Below, one piece after another: positions 43,414-54,800 of a stretch of 64,000 nt of DNA (position 1 is the stretch's first letter; every line of letters begins with the position of its first letter). A model generated the notes under the pieces. It had not been told where the DNA came from, made no database searches, and saw nothing but the letters and a program-made list of their open reading frames with translations. A program made the translations under genes and the position numbers. The DNA is from Enoplolaimus lenunculus (lineage: Eukaryota > Nematoda > Enoplea > Enoplida > Thoracostomopsidae), in NCBI GenBank assembly GCA_030248215.1, contig JASANG010000443.1, forward strand, positions 124,001 through 188,000, in the 5' to 3' direction.

Positions 43414-44479
43414 ATGCATGTCCTCCTTTTGCTGTAAGCTTGCACTGGCGGTTGACAAACAACAAAGGTTCAAGCATTCCATAGGTTTAAGAAGTGTTTT
43501 CAATTTTAAAATGCTTTAAGGCTTAATTTGTAGTGCTTTTTGAACCGAAAATCGTTTACAAACATCACTTTAAGCTGAACGGCATTAAGTACGGTCTATT
43601 AATTTGTAAAAACTTCCTTGTCCAAGTAAAAACTGTGATTTCTATTGTTCCGTGTGAAACAATATTTGTTTTTAATTAAAGTTTTTTCTGACTTTCAAAA
43701 CATTAGCCGTTGATAATCTTGCGGAATGATGGCTGACGATTGGCTACAGTTCTCTTAGTTGATTGGTTGGGTTTTTGAAACCTTACATAACTATGACATA
43801 GTACTTAAGTCTGTGCTAAGCAATTACTGAGCCATTTTGTCGTTTTTAAAAGCGTACTATATAGTTAAGCTAAGACTATAAACATGTGCCCCCGATTTAG
43901 AAATCCATAGATCTGCCATTGAATCGATTTTGACCAACTATAAACTGGTGGCGAAGTAAATTAACAAAAAAACTCACGGGAAAAGTAAATACACCAAAAC
44001 GTGATTACATGGATCCAGTCTGGCCGTTGCTGTCTGATATCCAGCAGAGTCGACGTGAAACGAAGATTAAATTTGTTTCAATGCAAGCGTCTTTGATGAT
44101 AGGTTTGCAGCTGTGGACGCAGTAAAAGTTGAAATAACATTTTAGAAATTAAAAACAAAAAACTATTACAGCAGTGTTTTCCGTTGAGTTTAATTAAATT
44201 TCAACTTTGGTCCACTGTCAGGTGACCAAATCCAGAGTGCCTTTAATAAAACTAGGGTTGAGCTAAAAAACATGCAAAGAATGCAAGCTGCGAAAAACGG
44301 TATTTCAACGTTGAATTGCACCAAATGCGTTAATTTTGCTAGAACTGTGTTATGCCATGATCTATACAAAGGAGATATGCCCAGCGGATTTTCAAGATAA
44401 GATTTCAAATTGCGATTCTTTGACTGACTGCATTTATTGACACTGGTTGACTATAGGCACTTGACGATAGAATACGAAG
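43412..44479. other. Gene-free stretch
   Basis: AT-rich. The only notable segment is a 40-codon frame at 44010-44127 (MDPVWPLLSDIQQSRRETK), which lacks clear splice partners. Confidence 0.3.
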
Positions 44480-44688
44480 TCCAATGTAAAGAACAGGGAC
44501 GAAACTGTAGTATAAGCATATTTCTAAGCCTAAGCCTAAGCCTGAGTTTAAACTTAAGCTTAAGAATGAGCATATTCCGAAAAGCCTAAGCCTAAGCCTA
44601 CGCCAAGCGAAAAAAATTCGTCTAAAGCTTAAGCTTATTCCATTCTGGTCACACAGAAAAACTCTCTGCCCCTGATCTTTACATGGGC
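44480..44688 (-). mobile_element. TLM-a copy, full length
   Basis: TCCAATGTAAAGAACAGGGA to CCCCTGATCTTTACATGGGC. Confidence 0.85.
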
Positions 44689-44717
44689 CTGTCTTGCGAA
44701 GGTTTAACATGTCGCAT

Positions 44718-45120
44718 ACTGTGGTGACCCGAATAAGAGTGGGTCCCCATTTCAGTCCCAATCAATAGGAGTGCGTATCCCTAATAAGAGTCCCTGAACC
44801 CTAATTAGAGTCCATAAATGTCAATTATCCCAAATTGTAGCACATAAATGACTCTAGCAGCAAATAAAGTTGAGTTAAAAAGTTAATAGCATAGTTAAAC
44901 TTTGAAAGCACATTTCTGAGTACAACATTGCATTATGGCTCAAGGATTTGACACAACACAAATAAACGTTTAGTTCAACGGACAGTTGCAATACCGGATA
45001 TATATCAGTACCGAAGTGTGGGTTAAAAAAGAAATAACAGTCCGTAACTGAATAACAAAGGGTACCCTCTGGAGAGGCTAAATATCAGTCTCCCCCCACT
45101 CTTATTCGGGTCACTACAGT
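44718..45120 (-). mobile_element. CCCGAATAAG-family MITE
   Basis: ACTGTGGTGACCCGAATAAG to TTATTCGGGTCACTACAGT; best-preserved ends of the family, same orientation as 28553. Confidence 0.82.
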
Positions 45121-45424
45121 AAACAGTTTGTGTTACCTTACTCATAGCATAAATGTACGCCGAAAAAATAGCCAAACACCAAATATTATGCTTGTTTTAT
45201 GCTATTTCTTACAAGAAACTAAAACCATTTTCGCAGAATGAGAAAATGAATGAATAAAAAATGAATGAAAAGATCATCTTAAATTCAGTTGATTGATTAG
45301 TTTCATAATATTATTATATATTTTACCACCTGCCATGCTATACTGCGGGTACCATTATTTCTGCTTAGTACGTGTCGTGTACCACATGTTTAAGTTCAAT
45401 TATATATGTACATATATATCAGTA

Positions 45425-45515
45425 TATATATGTTTATTTATTTATTATATTTATTTATTTATTTATTTTATTTATTTATTTATTTATTCATTTATTTATT
45501 TATTTATTTATATCT
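45425..45515. repeat. (TTTA)n microsatellite
   Basis: About 20 units with few interruptions. Confidence 0.95.
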
Positions 45516-45656
45516 GTATAGCCGACATGACATTAATTAATTACGTTATGTCTTTATGGTGACTAGCAGAGTTCTTACAAGTACTGTCTTAAATGTTTTC
45601 TATTAATTTCCAAGTCTTTTAAACCAAGAAACATAAATTTTCGCTGTTTAGCTTCT

Positions 45657-45820
45657 GGACCTATGTAAAGATGAGGGGCGGAACGGTTTATGTGGGACTA
45701 GAATATATAGAGTAAGCTTAAGCTTTAGACTTACTCTTTTGCTTGGCTAAGGCTTACGGATCGGCTTAGGCTTAAAAATATGCGCATAATACTGTTCCGC
45801 CCCTGTTGTTTACATTGGTC
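45657..45820 (+). mobile_element. TLM-a copy, short
   Basis: GGACCTATGTAAAGATGAGG to CCCCTGTTGTTTACATTGG; a single hexamer block. Confidence 0.78.
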
Positions 45821-46069
45821 AGATTCTGTTGCTTGCATTCAGTCAGGTGGTCAAAACACTATAATGACAATTTTAAAAATTAAACCAATTAATAATTAAT
45901 GTCGACACGCGACAATTAACAGAAGTTTAAGTTAAAAATACAGTCTTTAACAGGAATTACACAGAGGGTAAAATTTTGAACAAAAAAGACAAAAGATTAT
46001 CAATTAAAGTCCAGACCTTAATATAAATTAACCATTTCTCAGATGAATATATAAATATATCTATATCGG

Positions 46070-46470
46070 GATGCAACCGAAACTGCAATTTACCGGAGCC
46101 GGAACTTGAAAAAATTTCCAGAAACGACACTGGAAACTGAAAAACAAATGCCACAGAAAAAAAATTAATTTTAAATTTTCTTTTTTACAATATTACTGGT
46201 GGAATAACCTTATGGCTGAAATATTCACTTTATCTGTTGTATTTTAGATTTTCATAATCCACGATTGTGAAATCTACATTCGACGGTTTATTTTCGGTTA
46301 CTGTCAAGGGTTATATACTATACTAATGAAATCTAGTTTATTTTTATCATCATTTTTAGCACAATATCTTAATTTGCACCGGCCGCTATTTAATACCGAA
46401 ATTTTTAATTCCAATAAAAATTTACCGGAACCGGAAGGTGAAAAAATACCGGAATCGGATATATATATAC
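46070..46470 (+). mobile_element. CCGGAA-family MITE, copy 3
   Basis: GGGATGCAACCGAAACTGCA start; near the end TTTACCGGAACCGGAAGG. The central TTATCTGTTGTATTTTAGAT is shared with 18648-19014. Confidence 0.65.
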
Positions 46471-46481
46471 TATTCGAACTG

Positions 46482-46664
46482 AAATAAAGATTAGACGAGG
46501 AACGGTTTTTGTGGGACTAGAAAAAGTAATCTTAAACTTAGACTAATTTTTTTGCTTGGCTTAGGCGTTTAAGCTTAGGTTTCGGAATATGCGCATTCTT
46601 ACGCTTAGGCTTAGGCTTAGGAATATGCTTATAATACTGTTCCGCCCCTGTTTTTTACATTGGC
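46482..46664 (+). mobile_element. TLM-a copy, left terminus lost
   Basis: AAATAAAGATTAGACGAGGA to CCCCTGTTTTTTACATTGGC. Confidence 0.78.
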
Positions 46665-46739
46665 CGCGTCCGAAGGTATTCTCACCGTGTTATGAAAATT
46701 TTGTTCATCGCATTCGCGTAATATTCTGTATTTTTCGCG

Positions 46740-46797
46740 TACGCAGTTTGTGCCGAGTTGCTCATAGTATACTCTATTAAGCACGTGAAGGGGTTTA
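46740..46797 (-). mobile_element. TTAA/tRNA-like MITE, terminal fragment
   Basis: GAGTTGCTCATAGTATACTC through GTGAAGGGGTTTA matches the end of 35546-35820. Confidence 0.5.
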
Positions 46798-47015
46798 AAG
46801 TTTTACCACCGCATTTGATTTCAAGATTAAGGACCGCAACCTTAGCAATTAGCTGACTACGGGACAACGTGTCACGCTATAATGTTTCGAAATTAACCAT
46901 TAATGAAACAATTGCATTACTGTTAGTGTGCAATTATACTTTTATTACTTTCGGATACCAATAACCTTAATTAGATATATTCCGGAATATATATATAATA
47001 TATATAATATAACTA

Positions 47016-47213
47016 CACTGTAAATATGGTGAGTAAAATTGACTTTCTCGGAAATAGGCTTTTCCGGACTACGCAAACTGAGTCAAGATTCGACTCACCT
47101 GAGTCGCTCAATGAGTTAAATTTGACTCTAGCAGAGTCGAATTTGACTCAGTTTATGCAGTCAGGAAAAGCCTATTTCCGAGAGAGTCAATTTGACTCAC
47201 CATTTTTACAGTG
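47016..47213 (+). mobile_element. GAGTC hairpin MITE
   Basis: Ends have become CACTGTAAATATGG / CCATTTTTACAGTG, converging on the TGAGTT family terminus. Confidence 0.82.
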
Positions 47214-47554
47214 TATATAACTTGCTTATATGCTCACCAATAGAAGATGAAACCTGGAGCCCCGATATGTTTTCGGATGGTCCAAAATCTGCTATGGGAC
47301 ATATTCTGGATATATCCTTCTGCACCTTGATGTACAGGACTGAGTGGTCCCAACGGAAGATACTGAGTACGTAAGGATTTGCCGTCCTAGAATAGTTGGA
47401 CTCGGTGCTTTTAGGATCAATACAATAGACTGACGACTCAGTAAAATTGTAAGGGATCAACATTCAGATTATAGGATCAGTACTCTCAATAAATGTGCTT
47501 CCGTCTGACAAGCTCAGATAAGGGTGAAGGTTTTTTCAAGCCCTTGCAACACAC

Positions 47555-47734
47555 ACTGCAAAAATGGTGAGTCAAATTTACCCTCTCGGCTTCTCGGGAC
47601 TACGCAAACTGAGTCAAATTCGACTCCACCAGTGTCATACATGCGACTCAGTGAGACGAATTTGACTCCAATTTGTGTAGTCCCGTAGAGCCTATTTCGG
47701 AGAGAGTCAATTTGACTCACCATTTTTTGCAGTG
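47555..47734 (+). mobile_element. GAGTC hairpin MITE
   Basis: Full ends CACTGCAAAAATGGTGAGTC / CACCATTTTTTGCAGTG, left arm shortened. Confidence 0.83.
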
Positions 47735-47846
47735 TGTGAAAATACCAGTAATAGAACAACAAATTAACAGTTTTTTGCGGTTCAGTAGATTTTCATATTT
47801 TTATGCAATTAATCTATCGTTTCACTGTTTTTACTTGTTCATGACA

Positions 47847-47993
47847 GCCAATGTAAAGCACAGGAGCGGAACAGTATTATAAGCATAAGCCTAAAGCCTA
47901 AGCCTAAGCCAAGCAAAAATAGTCTAAAGCCTTAAGCTTACTCGTTTCTAGTCCCACAGAAAAACGTCCTGCTCCTAATTTTTACATGGGCCC
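47847..47993 (-). mobile_element. TLM-a copy, short
   Basis: GCCAATGTAAAGCACAGGAG to CTCCTAATTTTTACATGGGC; one CCTAAG block. Confidence 0.8.
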
Positions 47994-48504
47994 AAGTGAC
48001 TATTACAAGCATACGCTCGATGAACGCTAAAAACTTTTCATTTCCAGGCGTAGCCGAACGACAAAATATATATACAGTTTTCACACTTTTGAGACTAAAA
48101 ATTTCAAAATCAAAACTAATTTGTCACATTATTAATCCATCAAAGTATATGATCTGTTTTTGCCTGATATGAGAATTGCCTGCCACCTGCCCTATGGGAC
48201 ATCCAATTATGACAAATCGGGCCACTTCCGTCCATGAGGCCGCGTGCCTTTATTTCCATCTCTCAAAGGAGTCGTGTTTCGAAAAACATAGTTCCTTGTT
48301 TTCAAATAAAATAGCTTTCGCAACAAGCTGATTTGCCAAAACAACTTTGTGAATACGTAATTAGTTGCGATACGTCCATAAATTTAAACCTTCTATACAG
48401 CCCAACGCATGATTAGCAAACCAAATTTTACCTCAAAAATAAATGTTGACTTTAGAAAGTTTTGAAGTCATTTTTGAAAATTTAATTTAGCGATACACCT
48501 TATA

Positions 48505-48697
48505 GCCCATGTTGCTATTAAGAGGCGTCCATAATTTCTGGTGGGTCTATAAAAGAGTAGGTTTAGATTCTTAGATTACATTTTTTTGCTTAAGCTTAGA
48601 TTTAGGCTTAGGAACTCATTTTTGCAACGTTTAGGCTTAGGCTTAGGCTTAGGAATGCGCTTAATCGACTGTTACGCCCCTTAAAGAAACATTGGCC
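48505..48697 (+). mobile_element. TLM-b copy, full length
   Basis: GCCCATGTTGCTATTAAGAG to GCCCCTTAAAGAAACATTGG. Confidence 0.84.
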
Positions 48698-48775
48698 CAC
48701 CTTAGTGCTGTTGCCATTATCGTCTGATGAGCTTTTAAGACAGCATCAGTCTATGGTACTCTGAAAAGCGTACTG

Positions 48776-48865
48776 TAGTACCCGAATAAGAGAGGTGACT
48801 GACATTTATTTGGCCTTTCCAGAGGGAACCCCTGTAGTTATTCGGTTACGGACTGTTATTCTATA
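48776..48865 (+). mobile_element. CCCGAATAAG-family MITE, 5' fragment
   Basis: ACTGTAGTACCCGAATAAGA to TTCGGTTACGGACTGTTATT, then unrelated sequence. Confidence 0.65.
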
Positions 48866-48952
48866 TGCACAAATTTTCATTGCTTTATTATTTAATTTTA
48901 CTAGAAATCTGACGGACGTAACTAAATCTTTAAAACCGCAATATCGGTCGTA

Positions 48953-49211
48953 CACTGTAAATTCCAGTGAGTTGATTTTTACTCAAAATGAATTGAATTC
49001 GCTCAGAAACCCGAGCTTTGAATTAGGTCTTTCAGAACTCAAAATTCCGAATTGATTGAACTCATTCTGAGTTAATTAATCAACTCGCCCGGAATTACAA
49101 CAGCGCAGCTTGAGTTAATATAAGTTTACTGTTATTAACTCAGAAGTAACAAAAAATAACTAATTCTCTTTCTCTCTGAGTTGATTAATCAACTCATTGG
49201 AATTTACAGTG
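48953..49211 (-). mobile_element. TGAGTT fold-back MITE
   Basis: Full length, TTAGGTCTTTCAGAACTC-middle variant. Confidence 0.84.
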
Positions 49212-49347
49212 TATCTGTGACATCTCGTGTAAGCATGGAAAGCTACAGGGACCAAAATTCCTACATTTCCGGTCACTGCCCACGCATCCGATCCAGCAAC
49301 GAACGCCAGTTTTTACTCAAAACGGATATCCGGTTACCACTTGCATA

Positions 49348-49602
49348 CAGTGTAAATTCCAGTGAGTTAATTAATCGACTCAGACGGAAAGTTAGTTATT
49401 TCTGAGTTAATAACAGTAAACTTTAACTCACGTTGAGTTGAGCTGATTTTCAAAGTGACTTGAGTTGACTCCTGGGGAGTTGATTAATTAAATCAAAATG
49501 AGTTGAATCAACTCACAATTCTGAGTTCTGATAGTCCTAACTCAGATTGAGTGATTCAATTCATTCTATAAGTTAAAATCAACTCACTGGAATTAACAGT
49601 GT
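49348..49602 (+). mobile_element. TGAGTT fold-back MITE
   Basis: Full length; ends about 170 bases before the GPCR start codon, so it may lie in or near that promoter. Confidence 0.84.
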
Positions 49603-49775
49603 CCAACATATGTACTAGCTTTTAATTTCAGATTATACCAACATTGTTACACTTTTACCAGAGTCAAACTTAGCAAAATTGTAAAATTTTCTCAACGCCT
49701 TAAAATATTTTAAATACTTAAATTTTTAAAAAATCACCTCAGCCAATAACTGAATTTTAAAAAAAATAATTCAGA

Positions 49776-52594
49776 ATGCTCTCGACGATCCAACTCACAA
49801 ACACCTCAGCAAATTCAACTTGTGGCAGCACAACATCCATCGAAACGTGTGTCGATCAACTTGAGTTGAACTCAACTGCAACTTTAATTTCAACTGAATT
49901 CACAATTGATTTGCTCATAATTTACAGTATAATGTACTCATTTATCGCTTCGATGGGTATTTTAGGCAACGTATTTGTAATTTGGGCCATTTCAAGCGAT
50001 GCGGCGTTACGCAAATCATTAATGAACATCATTTTACTTGAAATGGCTGTTGCTGATTTGTTAAATTTGACCACATGCTTACCTGATATTGTAAGCAGTT
50101 TGACAGGTATATGGTACCTGGACGATGTTGCGTGCAAATTGCTACGATTTTCGGAAGTTTTCGCGTTGTACGCGTCGTTGTTGTTACAGATTGGCATTTG
50201 TCTAGAAAGGTATTTAATATTTAATCGCAGTGGATGTGGATCAACAAGTGTACCCGTTTATCCATATAGTCACGGATTCGGAATTTTTCCCTGTAGGAAA
50301 GAAAATTTTAATAGTTTTTTAACAGGGTATTGGCAACGATGTTTTAGAATTATCCTGTATGAGCAGAAATAGTGAAAGTTTTTTAAAGTCGTAAGGAAGC
50401 GAGCTAAATCAAATATTTGACCATAACTCGTTAGCCGGACGTCTGATTGTGGAAAATTTAACAACGTTCGACTCAGCTCTACATGCTGTGTCAAGCGGTA
50501 TTGTATATCTTGTCTAACCTTATGACAAAAATTTTTTGGGTCCATACGGAGCGGGCCTGCAACCAAGGCAGTGGCAGAGGGGTCTGAGCCCCCTGGAATA
50601 ATTTTAGCCCCCCTATAAGATTTTAAACCTTGCTTGTAAGTTATTGAAAAACTTTAAATGCCCCTCCTGAAAATTTTTTAGCCTTCCTAGCAAGATGAGC
50701 TGCTGGCTACAGGCCTGCTACAGGGACCTCTGGACTTTAAAATAGAATTTTTCCAAACTTCAAATTTAGGCATGAAACGATCAGGGAAGGCCGTAAAAAA
50801 CGCAAATAAGCAAAAAAAATGCCAAAATCCAACCGCATTTCTGGACAAACGCCGACTCGGAGGCGAATAGCCGAAAAAACCCCAAATTTTCGACAATTGA
50901 AATTTTAACTGCAAATATAGTTTTATTTTCATTCGTGGCTAAAGTTATCCTTTTTGCGTATTTCAGATTTCTGGTCATCAACTATCCAATGCATGCCAGT
51001 TATATCGGGACCAAAACCCGTGTAATGATTATCCTCAAAATATTTTGGCTTGTCGCGTTCGTTTGCGCATTACCGTTAGCAACGCCATCGCATCTGATCG
51101 ACGGAAAATGTATTTTTATCCCGCAATGGTGGTGGAAACCGTATCAACTGGTGCAATTTTTTGCATTTTACGCCATTCCTGCAGTCTTATTTCTTGTTCT
51201 GTATACGCGAATTTCGTATACCCTGTCGCAACAGAAAACTATTAACTTGTTTGCTTCTCAAGATCCACAGTCTAATTGTGCCCAAGCTGCAAGAGCTCTT
51301 ATGTCTAAGCGTCGGAATGTCGTTAAAACTTTGGTCGCCTGCGTTGCGGTATACTTCATTTGTTACAGCCCGATTCAAGTCTTGTACATTATGAGTTTTA
51401 CCCGAAATCCTGAAGTTCCAATGTGGCTAAGGATCATCCTAAACGCATTCACTTACCTTTCTGCGGCCGCAAATCCAATGCTTTATCTCATTTGTATGCC
51501 AACGTTTCGTATTAAACTGCACGAAGCGATACGATGTTGTTGCCGGTGTTGTTACTCAAATTGGAGACAATTTTCCCACGCCACTACTGTGGGAAACAGC
51601 GATTTTCCCACGGTCGGAACGCGGTTTAATACGCATTATGAAAAATCTAGACGACCATGGCATTCCCAAGCGATACCAACGAGCAACAATTTGAACACGA
51701 CCAAAACCAACACACTGACTCGTACAAGTCTAAGAGGAACTGTTGTAACTGCGAACAATCACACCAAATTACGGCTGCAAAAACGCCAGTCTCGAGCATC
51801 TGTACAACATAGAAGGAATTTGGATCAATGCCAAACATTAATAGACATCAAAAATCAAAACAATACAACATCAAATGAACAAACGAACGAACAACCATCT
51901 AAACTGCAACACAATACTACAGATTGCTTATCACCGCACGAACGAAATAATCAGACACGTTTTGACGGGCAACCACCAATTGCAACTGCATGCAATGGTG
52001 CAAACGCTGAACTTAACGCCTTACAACAAGAATCCGAAATAACAACTGATCGGCTAACAGACGACACATCTACGCCATCGCAGCGAACAAACACCCCTAA
52101 ACTTCCGGATTCGGCCTCAAATCGGGTTCAAACTCACTTCAACGCTGATACAAAACCTTCAGTCGTCAGCCCAAGTTTCTCACGGTCGCAAACTTTGCGG
52201 CAAACTTTGTACGCGCAGTCCAGATACGCTGAGATGGGCAAATTTAAAAAACAATTTTCTGAAGGATCAGTTCCACCAATTAGTTTTCAAAAGGAACATC
52301 ATCCACCACTAGACGAACAACAACCGCCACAACAACAACAACAACAACAACACAAACAACACCAACACCAACAACAACAACAACAACCATCGCAACAACA
52401 ACAACAACAACCACAACACCAACACCAACAACAACAACAACAACAACAACCATCGCAACAACAACAACAACAACCACAACACCAACACCAACAACAACAA
52501 CAACAACAACAACAACACCAACACCAACAACAACAACAACAACAACAACAACAACCATCGCAACAACAACAACAACAACCACAACACCAACACC

Positions 52595-52629
<35 letters not shown>

Positions 52630-52675
52630 CCATCGCAACAACAACAACAACAACCACAACACCAACACCACCACC

Positions 52676-52748
<73 letters not shown>

Positions 52749-53079
52749 CCAACCTCAACACTGGAGTAAACGCCTCAGCCTCAAACTGTCGCTACCATTT
52801 AAACGAACATGTACTGCAACACAAAGTAACTCAACTGTCAACTGTCCACCAATCAAACGAGGTTTGCTGTATCATCAATCGACAGAACAACACTGTTATC
52901 CTCCAATGGAATCAGGTCTCACGACTGCACCGCTACTTTTTGTCGCCGGAAATATTCGGATTCGACAAAGCATCGTTTTTGATGATAGTGGCGAACAGCT
53001 TGTACCGGCCGCTCCAATCGAAAACCGAACAAGCAACGAAAATAGTTGTGAAGAACGACTGCTGAACGAAAGTGTTTAA
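49776..53079 (+). CDS. Rhodopsin-class peptide-type GPCR with long polyGln tail (2 exons)
   Basis: Exons 49776-50209 and 50967-53079 join in phase into 848 residues. The N-terminus has three N-glycosylation sites (N9, N13, N32). Seven membrane spans follow: GN at 64-65, AVADLL at 91-96, Cys120 before TM3, W172 in TM4, Cys193 in loop 2, P216 in TM5, CYSP at 277-280 in TM6 and NPMLY at 314-318. The TM3 end reads ERF instead of DRY. Cysteines at about 335-339 may be palmitoylated. The intracellular tail is about 500 residues, with Gln/His/Pro repeats from about 595 to 740. Short loops and the TM3 pattern suggest a neuropeptide receptor, loosely near the GnRH/AKH group; the ligand is not predictable here. 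The intron interrupts the ERF codons, and an M repeat broken by a hAT-like MITE fills it. An AG lies one base before the ATG, so a cis or spliced-leader acceptor may define the 5' end. Confidence 0.9.
50402..50935. repeat. M repeat, copy 2, broken by a hAT-like MITE
   Basis: Matches 24299-24780 on both sides of the element at 50554-50716. Fills most of the GPCR intron. Confidence 0.55.
50554..50716 (+). mobile_element. hAT-like MITE, CAGGCCCGTAGCCA family
   Basis: GGCCTGCAACCAAGGCAGTG through CTTCCTAGCAAGATGAGCTG and GGCTACAGGCCTG. Confidence 0.65.
52316..52750 (+). repeat. CAA-rich polyGln tract inside the GPCR gene
   Basis: Almost uninterrupted CAA codons are broken by CAC, CCA and TCG in a higher-order pattern: runs of Gln, then PSQQ, Gln run, PQHQHQ. 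The pattern repeats about five times and ends in a run of about 27 Gln. CAG is absent, so the tract has grown as a CAA repeat. The antisense frames read poly-Val and poly-Leu and are shadows. Confidence 0.95.
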
Positions 53080-53839
53080 ATCCTTTCTCGCATGAATATT
53101 TTCTATTTTATTAAACCTGTGACGTCAGCGGAGGCATGGAATCTTGATCCCCCTAGAAATTTAATGAACAACATGTTTATTGTATAGATTTCGACGCGCT
53201 GAGTTCAGTAATACCATATTTAAGGCTGCAGGATCCTCGGTTCAAAGGTTATATCCCTTTAAAATTCAACGTTCCACTATATATACAACATGTACAAACG
53301 CCAACCATATTTGTATAACGAATAGTCCTGGGAAAGCTTATACTTTACGAACATATGAATGATAAATACTTCCACTTCTAATCTGTGCGTGTTTGCACTA
53401 TAAAATTTCAAGTATATACAATAACTGTTGAACCGTAAATAATGCAGCCATAAATGTGGGCCCCGTTTAACACTCAGCTCGCCGAGATCTATACGATAGG
53501 CCACCTTTTGTTAAATTCCTAGGGAGTCCAGATTCCGCGCCTTTGCCCTGAGACGTCTAAATGGCAAGCTAGGATTCGAACCCTAGCATATATTTTTTCA
53601 TGAGACTGACAAACGCTTGAGCCGACTGTGTCCGATTGTAAAAATGAAGAATTAACGAAAATATAGTTTTTAAGAAAGACGTTGGCTGAATGCAAATAGT
53701 AATTTAGAATTTCGAGGTCGGGGGGCGGGGAGGTTACTTTACCACAAACGGACTAATTTAAAGTTTTCCAATTTCTGGCACTGATTTTTAATTTTACCTT
53801 TCCTGCAAACCTTTATTTTCTACATGCAAGAACGATGTG

Positions 53840-53925
53840 CTTATGTTTACTGTTATATTAAACTCAAAAATAACAAACTCGCAATATGAGTTGAATATTA
53901 ATGAACTCATTGGAATTTACAGTGC
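53840..53925 (-). mobile_element. TGAGTT MITE, right half
   Basis: ATGTTTACTGTTATATTAAA to TTGGAATTTACAGTG. Confidence 0.65.
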
Positions 53926-53947
53926 ACAAAATGAGTCATGAGTGATC

Positions 53948-53987
53948 CAGTATTTTTGTCCTTTTTTGAAAAAGGACAAAAATACTG
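53948..53987. repeat. 40-bp near-perfect palindrome
   Basis: CAGTATTTTTGTCCTTTTTT followed by GAAAAAGGACAAAAATACTG: 19 of 20 positions pair, with no loop. Confidence 0.9.
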
Positions 53988-54327
53988 AGACTTTGAAACT
54001 TTTTTGTATTCTCATAAGGATTGAAAAAAATTGTATTTTTAGAAAATTCAAACTTCAATGTTTAACGATTTAAATGATGTCATGTAGAAGCTAAAATATG
54101 CAAAAAAAAATTCAAACTCCAACATTTTTATAGGCAGACACAAAACGAGAAAACAGCGCTTAATTGCTGGCACTTTTACATACCCCCATGCAGTTCCCAA
54201 AACCTGCCAAGGGTCCAGACGCACAATCGTTCCCCCCCCCTGTAAAAATATTGCGCGCAGATCGATTAGAAAGGTCAGTTCAACGGTACGATGTGGAACG
54301 TTTACTTCGGCGCTTGCAACAGAGTAA

Positions 54328-54798
54328 TGCGGGATTTACGTTATATAACCGGGGCAGGCGTGACACGGTTTGTTCCAAGTTGATTCGACGTCAACGTTTA
54401 AATTTGCGCTTATATATCGGGTCATCAGACAAAACTCGAATGTCATATAACATTAGCTTACGAACCACCGCTCTCAAGTGATCAATGTGTGCAAAGAACG
54501 GTATGTCACGTGATACTTGAGACATTTATGCTAAAATATCATATGATATTCAGCGGCACAGTGCAATCTTTGGGTGCTGATAGATGAATGGAAAGTCGAG
54601 ATTAGAAAGACAGTCATAATTCAAAAATTCAAATTTCAAATTCTGGTAGCATATATTCAACATGACAATTTGGGCATGTTACCTCAAGCATGCAGACATT
54701 TTAAAATATAGCATATGATATGCGCAGACATTACCTCGAGTATCATGATAATGAAGAACAAAAGATGACCTACACATGATAATTGGAGACAAATACAA
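54328..54798 (+). mobile_element. CATATG-family element, truncated
   Basis: TGCGGGATTTACGTTATATA start, TTGATTCGACGTCAACGTTT as in 54856, then ATATCATATGATATTC words; the right end is not recognisable. Confidence 0.6.
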
Positions 54799-54800
54799 AT

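Noticed and set aside
44010-44127. Small protein beginning MDPVWPLLSD
   Set aside because: Open for only 40 codons, with no partner exon or similarity; kept as a note in the gene-free stretch.
52280-52761. Poly-Val and poly-Leu frames opposite the GPCR tail
   Set aside because: Antisense readings of the CAA repeat.
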